Origin: Beroe ovata
Taxonomy: Eukaryota; Ctenophora; Nuda; Beroida; Beroidae
Direction: 5' to 3'
DNA: 15,146 nt
Assembly: GCA_946803715.1 (NCBI GenBank)
Contig: CAMPET010000085.1
Span: 231,161-246,306 of the forward strand
Position numbers and translations under genes: made by a program. Below the pieces are notes generated by a model. The model saw only the letters and a program-made list of their open reading frames with translations, made no database searches and had not been told where the DNA came from. Below are positions 1 to 9,100 of this stretch, piece by piece (positions within the stretch are counted from its first letter, which is position 1; every line of letters starts with the position of its first letter).

Positions 1-1955
1 AAATGAGCATCAAACCCATAAATTCAATCCCTCTACTAACTATTGAAACCATCAAAACCTCAATCGAACCCAATCCCTGGCCTCCAGTATACTCCCCCAT
101 TTTGTTGCAAGTTTGTTCCATTTCTCAGCTATTGTCGCAAATTTGTTCCACTTTTCGGAAAACTCTCCAACACTTTCCTGAGTGGACAAACCGAAAGTTT
201 TAGTTCTTCTATGTCCTCTAGGACATCCAGAGCATCAATCGGAGCACCTACAAGGCAAAACAAGTCGTGAATTGGGTCTCAGTAGTGCCTAAATAGGAAT
301 GCGGTAAAAGGCGGCCTTGGTGGCTATCTGGCGGCACCCCAGAGATCAATGGACCCAAAATGAGCATCAAATCCATAAATTCAATCCCTGTTCTAACTAT
401 TGGAACCATCAAAACCTCAATCGAACCCAATCCCTGGCCTCCAGTATACTCCCCCATTTTGTTGCAAGTTTGTTCCATTTCTCAGCTATTGTCGCAAATT
501 TGTTCCACTTTTCGGAAAACTCTCCAACACTTTTCTGAGTGGACAAACCGAAAGTTTTGGTGCTTCTATGTCCTCTAGGACATCAATTAGAGTACCTACA
601 AGGCATAACAAGTCGTGAATTGGGTCTCAATAGTGTCTAAATAAGAATGCGGTAAAAGGCGGCCTTGGTGGCTATCTGGTGGCACCCCAGAGGTCAATGG
701 ACCCAAAATGAGCATCAAACCCATAAATTCAATCCCTCTACTAACTATTGGAACCATCAAAACCTCAATCGAACCCAATCCCTGGCCTCCAGTATACTCC
801 CCCATTTTGTTGCAAGTTTGTTCCATTTCTCAGCTATTGTCGCAAATCTGTTCCACTTTTCGGGAAACTCTCCAACACTTTCCCGAGTGGACAAACCGTA
901 AGTTTTAGTTCTTCTATGTCCTCTAGGACATCCAGAGCATCAATCGGAGCACCTACTAGGCAAAACAAGTCGTGAATTGGGTCTCAGTAGTGCCTAAATA
1001 GGAATGCGGTAAAAGGCGGCCTTGGTGGCTATCTGGTGGCACCCCAGAGGTCAATGGACCCAAAATGTGCATCAAACCCATAAATTCAATCCCGGTACTA
1101 ACTATTGGAACCATCAAAACCTCAATCGAACCCAATCCCTGGCCTCCAGTATACTCCCCCATTTTGTTGCAAGTTTGTTCCATTTCTCAGCTATTGTCGC
1201 AAATTTGTTCCACTTTTCGGAAAACTCTCCAACACTTTCCTGAGTGGACAAACCGAATGTTTTGGTGCTTCAATGTCCTCTAGGACATCCAAAGCATCAA
1301 TTAGAGTACCTACAAGGCATAACAAGTCGTGAATTGGGTCTCAATAGTGTTAAAATAGGAATGCGGTAAAAGGCGGCCTTGGTGGCTATCTGGTGGCACC
1401 CCAGAGGTCAATGAACCCAAAATGAGCATCAAACCCATAAATTCAACCCCTCTACTAACTATTGGAACCATCAAAACCTCAATCAAACTCAATCTCTGGC
1501 CTCCAGTATACTCCCCCATTTTGTTGCAAGTTTGTTCCATTTCTCAGCTATTGTCGCAAATTTGTTCCACTTTTTGGGAAACTCTCCAACACTTTTCTGA
1601 GTGGACAACCCGAAAGTTTTGGTGCTTCTATGTCCTCTAGGACATCCAGAGCATCAATTAGAGTACCTACAAGGCATAACAAATCGTGAATTGGGTCTCA
1701 ATAGTGTCTAAATAGGAATGCGGTAAAAGGCGGCCTTGGTGGCTATCTGGTGGCACCCCAGAGGTCAATGGACCCGAAATGAGCATCAACCCCATAAATT
1801 CAATCCCTCTACTAACTATTGGAATCATCAAAACTTCAATCGAACCCAATCTCTGGTCTCCAGTATACTCCCCCATTTTGTTGCAAGTTTTTCTGTCACA
1901 TATTGTGCCATTGCGGATGGTGGCCATCTGGTGGCATCAGAAAGGTTAAATGACC
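1..1955. repeat. Satellite-like tandem array, 348/357-bp units, two subtypes
   Basis: Units begin with ATGAGCATCAAA-like sequence at 3, 360, 708, 1065, 1422 and 1779, giving periods of 357, 348, 357, 357 and 357 bp. Unit 2 is short because it lacks 9 bp in the segment after the TCCTCTAGGACATC motif. Two subtypes are visible in the right half of the unit: type A (units 1 and 3) has TTTTAGTTCTTC, ATCGGAGCACC and CAGTAGTGCC; type B (units 2, 4, 5) has TTTTGGTGCTTC, ATTAGAGTACC and CAATAGTGT. The order is A-B-A-B-B. The sixth unit keeps its left part and then loses roughly 180 bp around 1888. Inside each unit a roughly 30-bp motif, TTGCAAGTTTGTTCCATTTC then TCGCAAATTTGTTCCACTTT, is duplicated. 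The array enters from the left edge. Open frames of 65-85 codons occur on both strands of each unit, but all stop within or just beyond the unit, so I do not call them genes. Confidence 0.95.
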
Positions 1956-2090
1956 CCTAGCACACTTATTTTATTTAATCTGAATCTTAAATACATCTCA
2001 GACCTCAATCTGAGTCAACTTTGCCCAAGAATAAATTCCCCCAATTTGTTGCAAGTTTGTTCCATTTTGGGGAAAGATCACATGCAGTTT
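1956..2090. repeat. Degenerate seventh satellite unit at array edge
   Basis: This stretch still aligns with the array: AATTCCCCCAATTTGTTGCA, continuing GTTTGTTCCATTTTGGGG near 2033-2072, matches the CTCCCCCATTTTGTTGCAAG and TTTGTTCCATTTC part of the complete units, preceded by a diverged AACCTCAATC-like segment. Similarity fades after about 2085. Progressive decay from complete units to a truncated one to this relic is usual for the margin of a tandem array, where homogenisation is weaker. Confidence 0.7.
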
Positions 2091-2171
2091 CGGTTTACAT
2101 ATAACATTGGAACGCGCGAAAATATTTTCATGTTAAAAGGCCTCCACAAGATATCGTGACGCACAGCTCTG

Positions 2172-2199
2172 GCGCGCGCGCGCGCGTAACTGCGCGCGC
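2172..2199. repeat. Alternating GC tract
   Basis: A 15-base run of alternating G and C at 2172-2186 is followed after TAAC by a second alternating run at 2192-2199. Shorter runs of the same kind recur near 2336, 2768, 10998-11010, 13279-13288 and 13696-13708. Alternating purine-pyrimidine GC runs can adopt Z-DNA and are length-unstable. No function is visible. Confidence 0.8.
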
Positions 2200-2207
2200 T
2201 GTATCTG

Positions 2208-2253
2208 AGTATTTAAAAGTACGTATAGCAAAATACGTACTTTTTTAAATACT
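2208..2253. repeat. Long AT-rich inverted repeat (hairpin)
   Basis: The left arm at 2208-2226 (AGTATTTAAAAGTACGTAT) is the reverse complement of the right arm at 2233-2253, except for two extra T residues in the right arm. The loop is 6 bases. The structure could extrude as a cruciform or be the remains of a palindromic mobile element. It has no flanking gene and a terminator role is not supported. Confidence 0.8.
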
Positions 2254-2495
2254 TTTATTTGCACTCGCGAGAAAGAGACATGACAACTTAATAAAGTTTG
2301 CATGCCTACGATAGGCCCTATACGTGCCTATAAATGCGCGCGCTAAAAACAAAGTCTTGTTTAAGGCTTTAGCGATGCAGTTGACCAATCTGACGCGACG
2401 CCAGCCTAGTCGCGAAGTTAAGCGGCAAGCGCTAGTAAAAATAATTTGTGCTGCGACATTGAGATCAATAATTTGAATTGCGCCAGTGTACCTGT

Positions 2496-2592
2496 TTGTA
2501 GGATTTCACCCTACTCTTGCTGGCGGGATTTTATCCCTGGCAAGGGGCGGATTGAAAATCGCGCGCACCGACGGTAGGGTAAAATCCTACAA
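2496..2592. mobile_element. 97-bp MITE-like element with TIRs and 10-bp flanking duplication
   Basis: The 19-base ends, TTGTAGGATTTCACCCTAC at 2496-2514 and its near-perfect reverse complement at 2574-2592, differ at one position. The element is flanked directly by GTGTACCTGT on both sides (2486-2495 and 2593-2602). An adjacent shared A makes the exact edge ambiguous by one base. An imperfect internal palindrome (CTTGC..GGCAAG) lies at 2516-2544. Terminal inverted repeats, a target-site duplication and no coding capacity define a miniature inverted-repeat transposable element. Duplications of about 9-11 bp are typical of Mutator-like transposons, so that superfamily is the first guess. The intact duplication suggests a fairly recent insertion. 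Confidence 0.75.
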
Positions 2593-2664
2593 GTGTACCT
2601 GTGTACTGTGAGAATATCTGAATATATAATTTGTCTGAAAATAACTTGAAATTTTTGCGTGTTG

Positions 2665-2754
2665 CGACAGGGGCTATCATCAACAGCCAATTGTAAAAAT
2701 AAAATTCACCCTAAAAATAAAATTCACCTTGTCGATCGATGATAGCCCCTGTCG
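2665..2754. repeat. 17-bp perfect inverted repeat around two direct repeats
   Basis: CGACAGGGGCTATCATC at 2665-2681 is the exact reverse complement of 2738-2754, with 56 bases between the arms. Inside lie two copies of a 17-base direct repeat, TAAAAATAAAATTCACC, at 2694-2710 and 2712-2728. Its AAATTCACC end resembles the terminal repeat of the neighbouring MITE-like family. The whole could be a second small non-autonomous element or a foldback structure; no target duplication could be recognised. Confidence 0.75.
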
Positions 2755-2799
2755 AGAATTTCGTTTTGCGCGCGCGGCTTGCATCAGCGGTCTAGCATC

Positions 2800-2893
2800 G
2801 CCAGACAAAATTCACCCTACCTTTGCTGGCGGAATTTTATCCCTGGCAAAGAATAACAATTGCGTGGCGCCGATGGTAGGGAAATCCCTACAA
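2800..2893. mobile_element. Second, diverged copy of the MITE-like family
   Basis: The segment TTCACCCTAC, then TTTGCTGGCGG, then ATTTTATCCCTGGCAAA (2811-2850) and GGTAGGGAAATCCCTACAA (2875-2893) matches the 2496-2592 element in the same order and spacing. The outer part of the left end has decayed to CAAAATTCACCCTAC and no flanking duplication remains, so this copy looks older. Related degenerate pieces (GATAAAATCTGTC-like) continue to about 3045. The 130-codon open frame crossing this area (2729-3121) is made of these repeats and is not a credible gene. Confidence 0.65.
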
Positions 2894-3121
2894 ACAGCCA
2901 ACAGAGGTCAGATAAAACCTGACAACAATCTCGCATCGCACGGCAAGATAAAATCTGTCAAGGAGGATCAACGCACTCAATTCATTTCATTTCCTACAAA
3001 TCGAGTGTTAATTTTTCATTCGAAGGTAAAATCTTCAGCTAAGATCCATTGCAAGTGGTTTTCCAATTATTTAAACTTATGCTCGATTACCCAACTTTTC
3101 CAACATTTAGTTAGCGAGTAA

Positions 3122-3444
3122 GCTGTAGCATGTAGAGACGCTTGTCAACAGTCAAGAAAAGTTCATTGTTTATTGGGTGTAAAAATTTATTTAAGAGTAA
3201 TGCTTCAGATGATTGAACATTATAGACACTAATACAAAGTCAATTGAATCAAACCCACACACTTTTTCACCACAAATCTACTGACAGTTTCAAGACATTA
3301 TAGTCTCTTCTTCAGGATCTCCACAAAGTGTGGCCCTCGCTTCTCAAATTTGATTGTAATAAGTAGTGTTGATAAGTTTTAGGAGTAATACCATAAAAGT
3401 AATAGCAGAATCTTTCTGATTCAAACTCGCCATGCTGAAAACAG
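3122..3444. other. Upstream region with a hammerhead-like fragment (minus strand)
   Basis: Read on the minus strand, 3315-3309 is CTGAAGA, followed by a possible stem GAGAC-TATAAT-GTCTT (3305-3292), then GAAA (3291-3288) and a GTC. This order (CUGANGA, stem, GAAA) is that of a hammerhead ribozyme core. A CCACA..TGTGG hairpin lies next to it at 3321-3333. One unpaired A separates CTGAAGA from the stem, and I see no convincing stem I or III, so an active ribozyme is not supported. It may be a relic of a retroelement carrying such a motif. The remaining bases are AT-rich 5' flank. Confidence 0.3.
3391..3427 (+). promoter_or_regulatory. Possible core promoter of the ARM-BTB gene
   Basis: A weak TATA-like CATAAAAG near 3391-3398 lies about 30 bases before TCAAACT (3421-3427), which fits the initiator consensus YYANWYY with a start at A3423. 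This would give a 5' leader of about 22 bases. The match is by eye and both motifs are short, so chance is possible. Confidence 0.3.
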
Positions 3445-3482
3445 ATGTCTCACCCATCAAAAAGGCAATGCAGACGAATTGA
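3432..3482 (+). other. Overlapping upstream ORF in the ARM-BTB leader
   Basis: An ATG at 3432, 13 bases upstream of the main start and in another frame, opens a 16-residue frame ending with TGA at 3480-3482, inside the main coding region. If it is in the mature mRNA it should lower translation from 3445. It would be removed if the AG just before 3445 is used as a splice acceptor. Confidence 0.4.
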
Positions 3483-5811
3483 TAAAACTCTTGCTGAAAT
3501 TCACAAGATCCTGTCAAATCAGAATCTTAAAGATCGCAACTATTCAAAACTATGCTCCTTATTGCAATTCATTCTGAAGGAGTATTGCCAAACAGATGCA
3601 GGCCTGAAAATCCTAGCTGATATTGAATTCAAGGATTACTTTCTCATTATCATTGCTGACACCAATCTTCCTAGCGAGGTTGTAAATCTTATTTTGTCAA
3701 TCCTGCACAACTCCTCCAAGTCTCCTGGACTTTTTGAAGATTTGCTGTCCTCACCTATAATTGATTCTGTGATTAATAGATTTCTTAAAGAACACAAAAA
3801 TTTCTATCGGTGTCTTCGTTTCCTGTCAACTTGTATCAATTACTCAGCAACCTCACAAATACAGTTCCCTCTCAAGCATTTCACTAGGATACTTGATTAC
3901 CTGTCAGAAAGCCCATTAAATTGCGAAAAATACATTCAAATATTGTTGGAGTTGAAGGCGTTCTTTTATGTGTACATAAGAAGCAGGTTCTTAAAGGACT
4001 GGTCAATTTTTGTTGAGGAAAATGATGTTTCATTGGTTATTTCAACAATGGAGCAGCTTCTTCTTTTGGAAGGAAAATTCCAGCACTTTGAATGCTCAGA
4101 ACTTGGCAAGCTTGCTAAGCTATCTATGTGCCTTGTTGTCAAGCATGAAACTCCAGCTCATGTTGTCGAAAGTTTGAAATCTGTTGTATCAAGGTCAATA
4201 ACTTGGCTCACTTTTCACCAATCTAAGGAATCAGTCCCTACTTTGCTTGGACTGTATGAACAAAGGTTTATTCGAACCATTTGTTATCTCTCAGAAGTAG
4301 ATCGGAATCAGCTTTTCTACTCCATTCTGATTCAAGAAAATCACTTACACAGACTGAAAGTTGCTTCAATATACCTGAGTTTTTGCCAAGAAGGATCCTA
4401 CAGGACACACCTGGTTGATGAGAAATTCTGTTCAACATTCCACCCAATCTTGTCTGAGAGAGTGAAGTTTGAGTATGACTCCCTTCTATTAGAGCATCTA
4501 AAGCTTTGTCATGTTGTGCTTAGTATTTTCTTCACATTTAACACAGGGGAAAGTTTACTGAAGATAGCAGTAGAGAGTGGTATATTTAACAGCTTGCTAA
4601 TCTTTGTAAAACTCATCTCTCAGCTCCAAGAGCAGCATAGTGGAACTGTATTAGCCGAATGTAGGCGTTTGTTGCCTAAAACATATTTCCTATTACAGAA
4701 GACAACAGACTATAAATGTCTAGATCACAAGTCGTATGAGACATTCATCAAGATTCTCAAGAGATTCAAATGTCTGTTCTGTTTGAACTACTTGTTGTAC
4801 CTCAGTCAAAACGTGCCATTTGCTCATCTCAGCTATCATTCCTTTATCAGCCTTGTTTATCACCAGTTTAGCTGCCCCAATTTGTCAGCAGAGGAGCAGT
4901 ATTATGATCTGCCCACAACCCGGTCTGTGCCTAGAGCAATGACTTCACTTGACAATCTTCCCGAGTGTGGTCGTATGATTCTCTCCAATGTTCTTCAAAA
5001 CCTAGAGTTCTCCTCCTTCTGTACACCATGGGCGATCTCGGAGGGGATATTGCTACTGAGGAAAGTGACTCTGGTGAAGACGTTCCTGCAGAAAGACATT
5101 CCAAAGAGGATAGAGGACAGTAACGGCACAGTCCAGCAGTATAGTAACATCTTGATAAACACATGTAACCTCATTAACTGGCTTCAGCAGGTTCTGGAAA
5201 TAGATGAAGTTTCATTTGATGCCTCACATCAAGTGAGACCAAACTTCCTTAAAGATAAAAATGGGGAACGTTCTTCTGACATTGTGGTTTGTAATAAAAA
5301 TACCCGCATAGTTGTGGAAAAGACTTATCTGATCAACTCATCCCCAATATTCAAGTGTATGTTTGGGCACCAATTCAGGGAGTCACTTAAGAATTGTCTT
5401 GTTCTCAACTATTTGTCCGATGATGCTCTTGCTTGTTTCTGTGATTATCTCTCAGGGAATGGTGATATGATCTGCTTTCCAGCAGATCATTCTTCAACAC
5501 CTCATTCCTATCCATGGTCAGTGGCATTCCAACTTCTCTACTTTTCGACCATGTTCGAAATCGATGATTTATACAGGATAGTTTTTAATGCATTTAGGAA
5601 GTGTGAGAGTGATCCAATCCATAAGTCAGTTTTCATGTTCTCGTTGAGTCATTGCACCCCAAAATGGATTCTTGCAGTGAGTGAGAAGGTTAATCCTAAA
5701 TTCGTAGACCGTGTTGATGTTCCAATTGACAAATTAAAGAGTTTGAGCTCATCCCTGTACACCAACTTTTCCAAACCGTTGCTATTTAAGTTTTGTGAAA
5801 AGAAGACATAA
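3445..5811 (+). CDS. ARMC5: ARM-BTB protein, ARMC5-like (CUL3 adaptor candidate)
   Basis: This is an uninterrupted 788-codon frame ending in TAA. Residues 1 to about 590 are leucine-rich and helical, with short repeated helices (for example PSEVVNLILSILHNSS near residue 77), as in an armadillo or HEAT-type solenoid. Residues about 606-720 form a BTB/POZ domain: SSDIVV at 610-615, SSPIFKCMF at 632-640, FRES shortly after, then a DDALACFCDYLSG helix. An N-terminal solenoid with a C-terminal BTB is the layout of animal ARMC5 (about 935 residues in human). ARMC5 acts with CUL3 as a ubiquitin ligase adaptor on the RNA polymerase II large subunit, mainly in the nucleus. No introns are needed, so either the gene is naturally intronless or it derives from a retrocopy. 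The start is the first in-frame ATG and AG precedes it directly. XRN2 follows 300 bases downstream on the same strand. The ARM-BTB architecture is clear; the orthology is inferred without an alignment. Confidence 0.6.
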   Translation: MSHPSKRQCRRIDKTLAEIHKILSNQNLKDRNYSKLCSLLQFILKEYCQTDAGLKILADIEFKDYFLIIIADTNLPSEVVNLILSILHNSSKSPGLFEDLLSSPIIDSVINRFLKEHKNFYRCLRFLSTCINYSATSQIQFPLKHFTRILDYLSESPLNCEKYIQILLELKAFFYVYIRSRFLKDWSIFVEENDVSLVISTMEQLLLLEGKFQHFECSELGKLAKLSMCLVVKHETPAHVVESLKSVVSRSITWLTFHQSKESVPTLLGLYEQRFIRTICYLSEVDRNQLFYSILIQENHLHRLKVASIYLSFCQEGSYRTHLVDEKFCSTFHPILSERVKFEYDSLLLEHLKLCHVVLSIFFTFNTGESLLKIAVESGIFNSLLIFVKLISQLQEQHSGTVLAECRRLLPKTYFLLQKTTDYKCLDHKSYETFIKILKRFKCLFCLNYLLYLSQNVPFAHLSYHSFISLVYHQFSCPNLSAEEQYYDLPTTRSVPRAMTSLDNLPECGRMILSNVLQNLEFSSFCTPWAISEGILLLRKVTLVKTFLQKDIPKRIEDSNGTVQQYSNILINTCNLINWLQQVLEIDEVSFDASHQVRPNFLKDKNGERSSDIVVCNKNTRIVVEKTYLINSSPIFKCMFGHQFRESLKNCLVLNYLSDDALACFCDYLSGNGDMICFPADHSSTPHSYPWSVAFQLLYFSTMFEIDDLYRIVFNAFRKCESDPIHKSVFMFSLSHCTPKWILAVSEKVNPKFVDRVDVPIDKLKSLSSSLYTNFSKPLLFKFCEKKT

Positions 5812-5980
5812 TTTGATTATCTATTATTTTGGAGTACGGAAGAGTGCATATTATAATTTTCATAGCTCTTTTTAACTCAGATGGGTAATTGACAGATTTA
5901 CATTTGATGTGACTTGTGTTTTACGTTGTTGATTTGCTATGATATAATTAATTTGTGAATTCATTCATGTGAAAAACTTT

Positions 5981-5986
5981 ATTAAA
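5981..5986 (+). terminator. Candidate poly(A) signal ATTAAA of the ARM-BTB gene
   Basis: ATTAAA lies about 170 bases after the stop codon at 5811 and about 125 bases before the XRN2 start. It is the commonest variant of the polyadenylation hexamer. No AATAAA occurs in this gap, and GT-rich sequence follows near 6010. Confidence 0.4.
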
Positions 5987-6111
5987 ATCATAGGGTTATT
6001 AAACTTCAGGTTTTGTATTTCAATATGCTTGTCGTACCTAATTCACTCAGCGTTGATTTCACAATTTGTCTCACCCACGTCTCACAGTCCCCTCTGACTA
6101 TACCATGTAGG

Positions 6112-9100
6112 ATGGGAGTTCCAGCCTTCTTTAGATGGCTGTCCCGCAAGTACAAGAGTTTGATAGTCTTTGCTCATGAGGAGAAAGAAAAGGAAGTGAA
6201 TGGAATCAAGGTCCCCCTTGACACATCCCAACCCAACCCCAACAACATGGAGTTTGATAACCTATACCTCGACATGAACGGTATCATTCATCCCTGCTGT
6301 CATCCTGAGGACAGACCTGCCCCAAAGAACGAGAATGAAATGATGCTCGCCATATTCGACATGTTGGACAGGTTGTTCAACATTGTCCGACCAAGGAAAA
6401 TCCTGTACATGGCAATAGACGGAGTTGCACCACGAGCTAAGATGAACCAGCAGCGGTCAAGGAGGTTCCGTGCAGCAAAGGAGGCGCATGAGAAACACGA
6501 ATTGTTGAATAACATGAGACGGACGCTGACTGAGCAGGGATGTGTCCTGCCCCCTGAAAAAGAGAAGGGAGAGAGGTTTGATAGCAACTGTATCACACCA
6601 GGAACAGAGTTCATGTTCCGGTTAGCTGAGTGTCTCCGGTACTACTGTCTCCAGAGACTCAACAGTGACCCAGGGTGGGCTAACATCCAGGTGTACTTGT
6701 CCGACTCCAATGTGCCCGGTGAGGGCGAGCACAAGATTATGGATTTTATCCGGCGTCAGCGCCAGGACCCCAACTACGAGCCCAACACGCACCATTGTCT
6801 GTGTGGGGCTGATGCTGATCTCATCATGCTGGGGCTTGCGACACACGAGCCCCATTTTACCATCATCAGAGAGGAGTTTAAGCCCGGACCACCACCTACC
6901 AAACCCTGTGAGTTGTGTGGTCAGGAGGGTCACGAGATTGAGATGTGCCGTGGTCTACCCAAAGACGAGCCAGTAGTAGAGGGTGTTGGTGCTAAGGTGG
7001 TAATGGAGCAGAAGTACATATTCGTGAGGCTGTGTGTTCTAAGGGAGTATCTTGAGTCGGAACTATCCAGTCTACAGAATGTACTGCATGGTAACTATGA
7101 CTTAGACAGAGCTATAGATGACTGGGTCTTCTTGTGTTTCTTCGTGGGCAATGACTTCCTTGCCCATCTCCCCTCTCTGGAGATCAGAGAGGGCGCCATT
7201 GACAGACTAATCCGACTTTACAAGGATACTGTGGACAAAACACGAGGGTACCTCTGCAAGGATGGATTCCCTGACTTGAGAAAGGTATGGAAAATATTTG
7301 TTACTTATTTTAATGGATGTCGGGTGTCCTAAATCCTCATTGAGAACTCCTCAAGGACATTCGCTCATCTTCGAACGCTGCTCACTCAAAGTTGTCTGTC
7401 GTCAGGTTCAGATAATCATGACGGAGCTGGGGAAGATGGAAGATGAGATATTCAAAGCACGATACGAAAAAGAGCAGGAGTTCCGGAGACGAGATAAGGA
7501 GAAGAAGAAGAGGGAGAAGATGAAGCAGCCTCACTGGACACCAAACCGTCCATCAACTGCATCCAATGGTAGGTGGTTAACCTCCATGAGCTGTCGAATC
7601 TTTGATTCCAGTAGATAACTATATTACCAACCTCTAGTTTACTCTAGCTGTTTTTGGATCAACTGTGTGATTGTTGCAGGCGCTATATCTGGGTTGTATC
7701 AGCAGTTCTCTGAACCTGTTGCCCTGGGAGGCGATAAGAAGGATCCTTGGGCTGACAAGAAGAAGCTGTCTACGAATGTGAGTATATCCTCGTTTCAATC
7801 CTCTGTTCATCTATTCTGAACTTTATACCGCAGCATTCTGAATATGTTTCTCGCACATCACTGCTCCCCCTATTATCATTGACTGATGTTAGCTTGTCGT
7901 CTCCCCAGGAGCACAACCCACAGTCGGCTGTAGGTCAGTACATTTCCCAAGCGAGACACGAGGCAGAACAGAGCGGTGTAAAGAGACCAGCAGCAACAGC
8001 TGAGGGAGATGACGAGGAGGAAGAGGAACCGGCTGATGACGTCAGACTGCACGAGGAGGGGTGGAGAGATAGGTGAGAGAGAGGGTGTTTATAATTCATA
8101 TCCTACAGTAGATATGGGAGAGATATATCAGCCTTACATGTTTACATGTAGAGTTGGATATGAGTGATTGGGTGAGCAATGATCATTGATAAATGATAAA
8201 TGATAATCGGTCATCCATATTGGCCATTAAATAGCAAACAGTCCACCATGCTGTGCTGATACCTGCTTTGGATGTATCCTTTCTTGCCAGAAGCTTTTTA
8301 ATGCTCTTCAGATATTATCTACAAAAGTTCAAAGTGTCTCCAGAGGACACCACATTCGTGAAGAAAGTGGTGGCAGCCTATGTCACTGGTCTCTGTTGGG
8401 TGCTCAGGTAATTTAATCTTGCTGCTCATGTCTCAGTTTTGATGATCCGATTGAGACAGTTCCTATAAATCCATCACTACGTCTCTCACCCACTCCCAGG
8501 TATTATTACCAAGGATGTGCATCCTGGAACTGGTACTTTCCTTTCCACTACGCTCCCTTCGCATCAGACTTCAAGCTGATCGCTGAAATGTTCAAAAACT
8601 TCCCCCTTGATACCAAACCTTTCAACCCCATGGAGCAGCTTATGGGAGTATTCCCTGCTGGTAAGATAAGAATGATATTACTAATTTCAAACTCCTCGGA
8701 TTAATTTTAAACGATCCTATTTTGAAATATCTAATTTTGAATTCTTTCTAAGACCTGTATTGGACCTGTCCTAGACATGCATCATGTTCGTATAATTCGC
8801 CATTGTACACATTGCAGAGATCTTGTAGGACGTACGTGATAGGTATTCATTATACGTCATGTGTCACTATAAGCTGTCAACAATAATGACAATCGGCTGT
8901 TTCATCTCTCAAGCTGTGGAAATGTATGATTATGTTAGTAGTACATGCTGGATTTCTCCTCGTATTACAAGCACGTTGCTCTGCTAGGTTGGACTTAGAC
9001 ATTTCCTGTTTGTTATCTAGTCTCGACTAGTCATAGTTAGTCACGACTTAGGATCGCTGACACAGTGACACTGTCCGTTATTCCCACTGCTATTTATATC

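Noticed and set aside
1-1955. CRISPR-like array
   Set aside because: The units are long and contiguous with no unique spacers, and the DNA is animal nuclear sequence.
3-1960. Repeated 65-86-codon open frames in the tandem array on both strands
   Set aside because: They overlap in several frames, stop in or just beyond each unit, and follow from tandem repetition; no protein family features are visible.
2729-3121. 130-codon open frame
   Set aside because: It consists of the MITE-like repeat copy and related palindromic debris.
6300-6933. Antisense open frames of about 100 codons over XRN2 exon 1
   Set aside because: They mirror the strongly supported XRN2 coding strand and have no family features.
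7298-7618. Separate 106-codon gene
   Set aside because: Its middle is XRN2 exon 2 (7406-7568); the ends are intron sequence.
8292-8311. Earlier acceptor CCAG near 8290 for XRN2 exon 5
   Set aside because: It would add about seven residues before the conserved RYY motif; the AG at 8310-8311 restores the family sequence exactly.
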